Shown here: piece by piece, positions 62,021 through 64,000 of the stretch
Layout: every line of letters begins with the position of its first letter
Numbering within the stretch: position 1 is the stretch's first letter
Origin: Corallococcus soli
GTDB taxonomy: Bacteria; Myxococcota; Myxococcia; Myxococcales; Myxococcaceae
Assembly (NCBI RefSeq): GCF_014930455.1
Contig: NZ_JAAIYO010000007.1
Span: 62,001-126,000, forward strand
DNA length: 64,000 nt
Direction of reading: 5' to 3'
The notes under the pieces: generated by a model
The model's database searches: none
What the model saw: the letters and a program-made list of their open reading frames with translations, nothing else
What the model was told of the DNA's origin: nothing
Position numbers and translations under genes: made by a program

Positions 62021-63607
62021 ATGGACACGTCGGGTCGCGGTGACTGGAAGCGTCGCGAGGGCCTGGGCAGTGCGTTGCTCCAGATTGGCGTCGTCGCGGT
62101 GGTGCTGGCCGCCGGGGTGACCTGGTACGTCCACCGCGGACAGGTGCGCCAGGAGGTGGACGCGCACCTGCGCGCGGCCCGCGCCGCGGCCCTGAAGGGC
62201 AACCCGAGCGACCTGGCCATGGCGCAGCAGCAGTTGGAGACGCTCTTCACGCTCTCCCCCGACTCGCGCGACGCGCGCGCCCTGTCCGCCGACATCCAGA
62301 CGGTGCTGTGGCTGGACCACCACCAGCCCGGCGCGGACGCGAAGGCGCGCGAGCAGCTGGACAGGGCGGAGGCCATGGGCTCCCGCTCCGGGGAGCGCTA
62401 CGGCGCGCGCGTCCTGCTGCTCGTGGGCGAGGGCAAGACGGCCGAGGCCCAGACGCTGCTGGACGGGCTCAAGGCGCAGGGCGCCAACAGCCCCAAACTG
62501 ACGCTCGCGCAGGCGCGGCTGCTGCAACGGCAGGGGCGGCTGTCGGAGGCCCGGCAGGCCTTCGCGCGCGCGGCGGAGGGGGCCTGGAGGGACCCGCGCT
62601 TCTCCACGGCCTACGGCGAGGTCCTGCTCGACGAGGGGCTGTTCCCCCAGGCGGTGGAGGCCTTCTCGCGGGCCACCTCCGCGAACCCGGACCACCTGCT
62701 GTCGAAGGTGACGTCCGCGCTGGCGCAGCTGTACGCGGGCAGGAACCCGGACGGCGTGAAGGTGACGCTGGACGAGCTGCGCACGCGCGGCAAGGAGCTG
62801 ACGCCCGCGCTGAAGGCCCGCCTCGCGGTGGCCCAGGCGGAGGTGGCGCTGGCGAGGGGCGCGCCCGACGAAGCCCTCCCGCTGACGGACGCGGCGCTCA
62901 AGGACTCGCCGGACGAACACTACGCCCTCTTCACGCGGGCGCGCGCGCTGGCGGCGAAGCGCGCCCCGGAGGCCCGCGCGGCCTTCGAGGCGGCCGTGGC
63001 GAAGCATCCCACCGCGCCCCTGCTGGCCCTGGACGGCGCGCGCCTGCTCCAGGCCCAGGGGGACGGCGAGGGCGCGCTGGCGCTGCTGGAGACCTACGAG
63101 AAGACCTTCCGCGACGTGAAGGTGGGCACCTCGGACGGCAAGTCGGTGGCGGCGCTGGACCGGGATGACCGGTACTGGCTGGCGCGCGGCGGGGTGATGG
63201 AGCTGGCGGGCCGGCAGGACGACGCGCTCGCGGCCTATGACAAGGCGCTGGCGGCGCGCGGCGTGGGGCTGGCGAAGGCGCAGTACGCCAAGGGCGCGCT
63301 GCTGCTCGCGCGCAAGGACTTCGAGGGCGCCCGGGCGCTGCTGTCCGCCGTGGCCCCGGACACCGGCGCGGGCAGCATGCCGGAGGCGTACGCGGCGCTG
63401 GGTGAGCTGCTCTTCGCCCAGGGCGACTTCGCCGCCGGGTGCCAGCAGCACTACTTCGCCCTCGTGCGCGCCCGGGCCCAGGGCACGCCGCCGGAGCTCA
63501 TCGCCACGAAGGCCAACGACATCAAGAAGCGCCTGGAGACGTCCGGCCAGCCCGCCATGGCCAAGGCGTGGCTCACGGAGGCCGGGCCGCTGTTCCAGCA
63601 GAACTAG
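62021..63607 (+). CDS. Membrane-anchored TPR protein
   Basis: 528 residues. One membrane span (LLQIGVVAVVLAAGVTWYV, about 20-38) anchors it, with the rest outside the cytoplasm or inside depending on topology. About ten TPR-type helical pairs follow (ARQAFARAAEGAWRDPRFST, AVEAFSRATSANPDHLLSKV, DDALAAYDKALAARG). TPRs bind partner proteins; none is indicated. It is monocistronic between the thrB divergence and a convergent gene. Confidence 0.8.
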   Translation: MDTSGRGDWKRREGLGSALLQIGVVAVVLAAGVTWYVHRGQVRQEVDAHLRAARAAALKGNPSDLAMAQQQLETLFTLSPDSRDARALSADIQTVLWLDHHQPGADAKAREQLDRAEAMGSRSGERYGARVLLLVGEGKTAEAQTLLDGLKAQGANSPKLTLAQARLLQRQGRLSEARQAFARAAEGAWRDPRFSTAYGEVLLDEGLFPQAVEAFSRATSANPDHLLSKVTSALAQLYAGRNPDGVKVTLDELRTRGKELTPALKARLAVAQAEVALARGAPDEALPLTDAALKDSPDEHYALFTRARALAAKRAPEARAAFEAAVAKHPTAPLLALDGARLLQAQGDGEGALALLETYEKTFRDVKVGTSDGKSVAALDRDDRYWLARGGVMELAGRQDDALAAYDKALAARGVGLAKAQYAKGALLLARKDFEGARALLSAVAPDTGAGSMPEAYAALGELLFAQGDFAAGCQQHYFALVRARAQGTPPELIATKANDIKKRLETSGQPAMAKAWLTEAGPLFQQN

Positions 63608-63623
63608 CGCGCGCCGGAGGCGT

Positions 63624-63650
63624 CATGCCTGGGACGTGCTCCCAGGCATG
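63624..63650. terminator. 11-bp hairpin between convergent genes
   Basis: CATGCCTGGGA pairs perfectly with TCCCAGGCATG over a 5-nt loop. It lies 17 nt from each of the two converging stops, which fits a bidirectional terminator, although no T-tract follows. Confidence 0.6.
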
Positions 63651-63667
63651 CTCGCCGGCCGCGAGCG

Positions 63668-64000
63668 CTACAGGAGTTCGGAGGGGTCCAACCGGCGCTG
63701 CTTCGCCTTCATCACGCGCCACTCCCCGTCGGCTTCCTTCTCGAAGACGCCCTCGATGGAGTAGGCGTTGAGGACGCTGTCGCGCGCCAGGTCCTCCAGC
63801 TTGTCCGCCTGCGAGCGGCCGAAGATGAAGCGCGCCTCGAAGTCGGCCTGCGTGGGCGTCACCTCGTGCACCTGGATGTCGGTGGTGAAGATGCGGACCC
63901 ACTGACCGCGCAGCACCTGCGCGGCCAGGATGCGGTGCACGTCCTGGCGGCTCCAGCCGTCCGTCGTCTTGAAGCGCTCGGACACGCCCTCCATCACCCC
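63668..64000 (-). CDS. Hypothetical protein, probably cut by the right window edge
   Basis: 109-110 residues are visible. The frame stays open to the window end; GTG 63997 and ATG 63994 are possible starts but may be internal. It contains YSIEGVFEKEADGEWRVMKA near the end, a pattern of the NTF2-like superfamily. Function unknown. Confidence 0.6.
   Translation of the reverse strand, partial: GVMEGVSERFKTTDGWSRQDVHRILAAQVLRGQWVRIFTTDIQVHEVTPTQADFEARFIFGRSQADKLEDLARDSVLNAYSIEGVFEKEADGEWRVMKAKQRRLDPSELL

Overview
The window is a G+C-rich, gene-dense piece of a myxobacterial chromosome (Myxococcota, most likely Myxococcaceae such as Corallococcus or Myxococcus). The pointers are a Glt gliding-motility cluster (gltK and two paralogous beta-barrels with gltC), a MYXO-CTERM surface protein, Hanks-type Ser/Thr kinases with PEGA or acidic inserts, MopE-type metal-binding repeats, a large hybrid histidine kinase, and many TPR lipoproteins and exported proteins. 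No tRNA, rRNA, CRISPR array, IS element or phage gene was seen.

Layout. 1-6053: a divergent exported-protein locus, with a truncated secreted protein at the left edge, an exported TPR-CHAT caspase-like protein, a LuxI/FeeM-like acyltransferase and a secreted Sel1-repeat protein. 6378-13345: metabolic genes (dusA, a hypothetical gene, a squalene synthase-family enzyme, a C69 dipeptidase, a 53-residue membrane peptide, acs). 13407-21248: lipoprotein, NUDIX, an M50 protease with a repetitive tail, a hybrid sensor kinase, a one-TM protein and a fused MoaD-MoaE. 21332-24913: a three-gene envelope operon headed by a MYXO-CTERM protein. 25041-30731: the envelope/translation block uppS-cdsA-rseP-rlpA-tsaB plus an ASADH-like protein without the usual cysteine. 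30869-39107: a MopE-type lipoprotein pair, two divergent Ser/Thr kinases, an RluA-type pseudouridine synthase, YjbQ and DNA polymerase IV. 39185-44736: poly(A) polymerase, then MFS-plsX-HAD phosphatase. 44842-49341: the glt cluster. 49446-53217: VWA protein, purEK and ybaK. 53285-57405: a membrane/coiled-coil protein, an EAL-CBS-GGDEF protein, a DUF192 protein and a PilZ protein. 57431-64000: a membrane metalloprotease with TPRs, small proteins, homoserine kinase (thrB), a TPR membrane protein, and a gene leaving the right edge.

Themes. Overlapping ATGA/GTGA stop-start junctions are common (purE-purK, uppS-cdsA, plsX-HAD, kinase-RluA, MopE pair, the two barrels, MYXO-CTERM-barrel, PilZ-DUF192), which points to translational coupling. 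At least ten genes have a TA-rich -10-like hexamer only 6-12 nt before the start codon and no convincing ribosome-binding site or a poor one, which suggests frequent leaderless transcription. The least explained parts are the exported TPR-CHAT/acyltransferase locus, the kinase with a large acidic insert coupled to a pseudouridine synthase, and the three-gene MYXO-CTERM operon.
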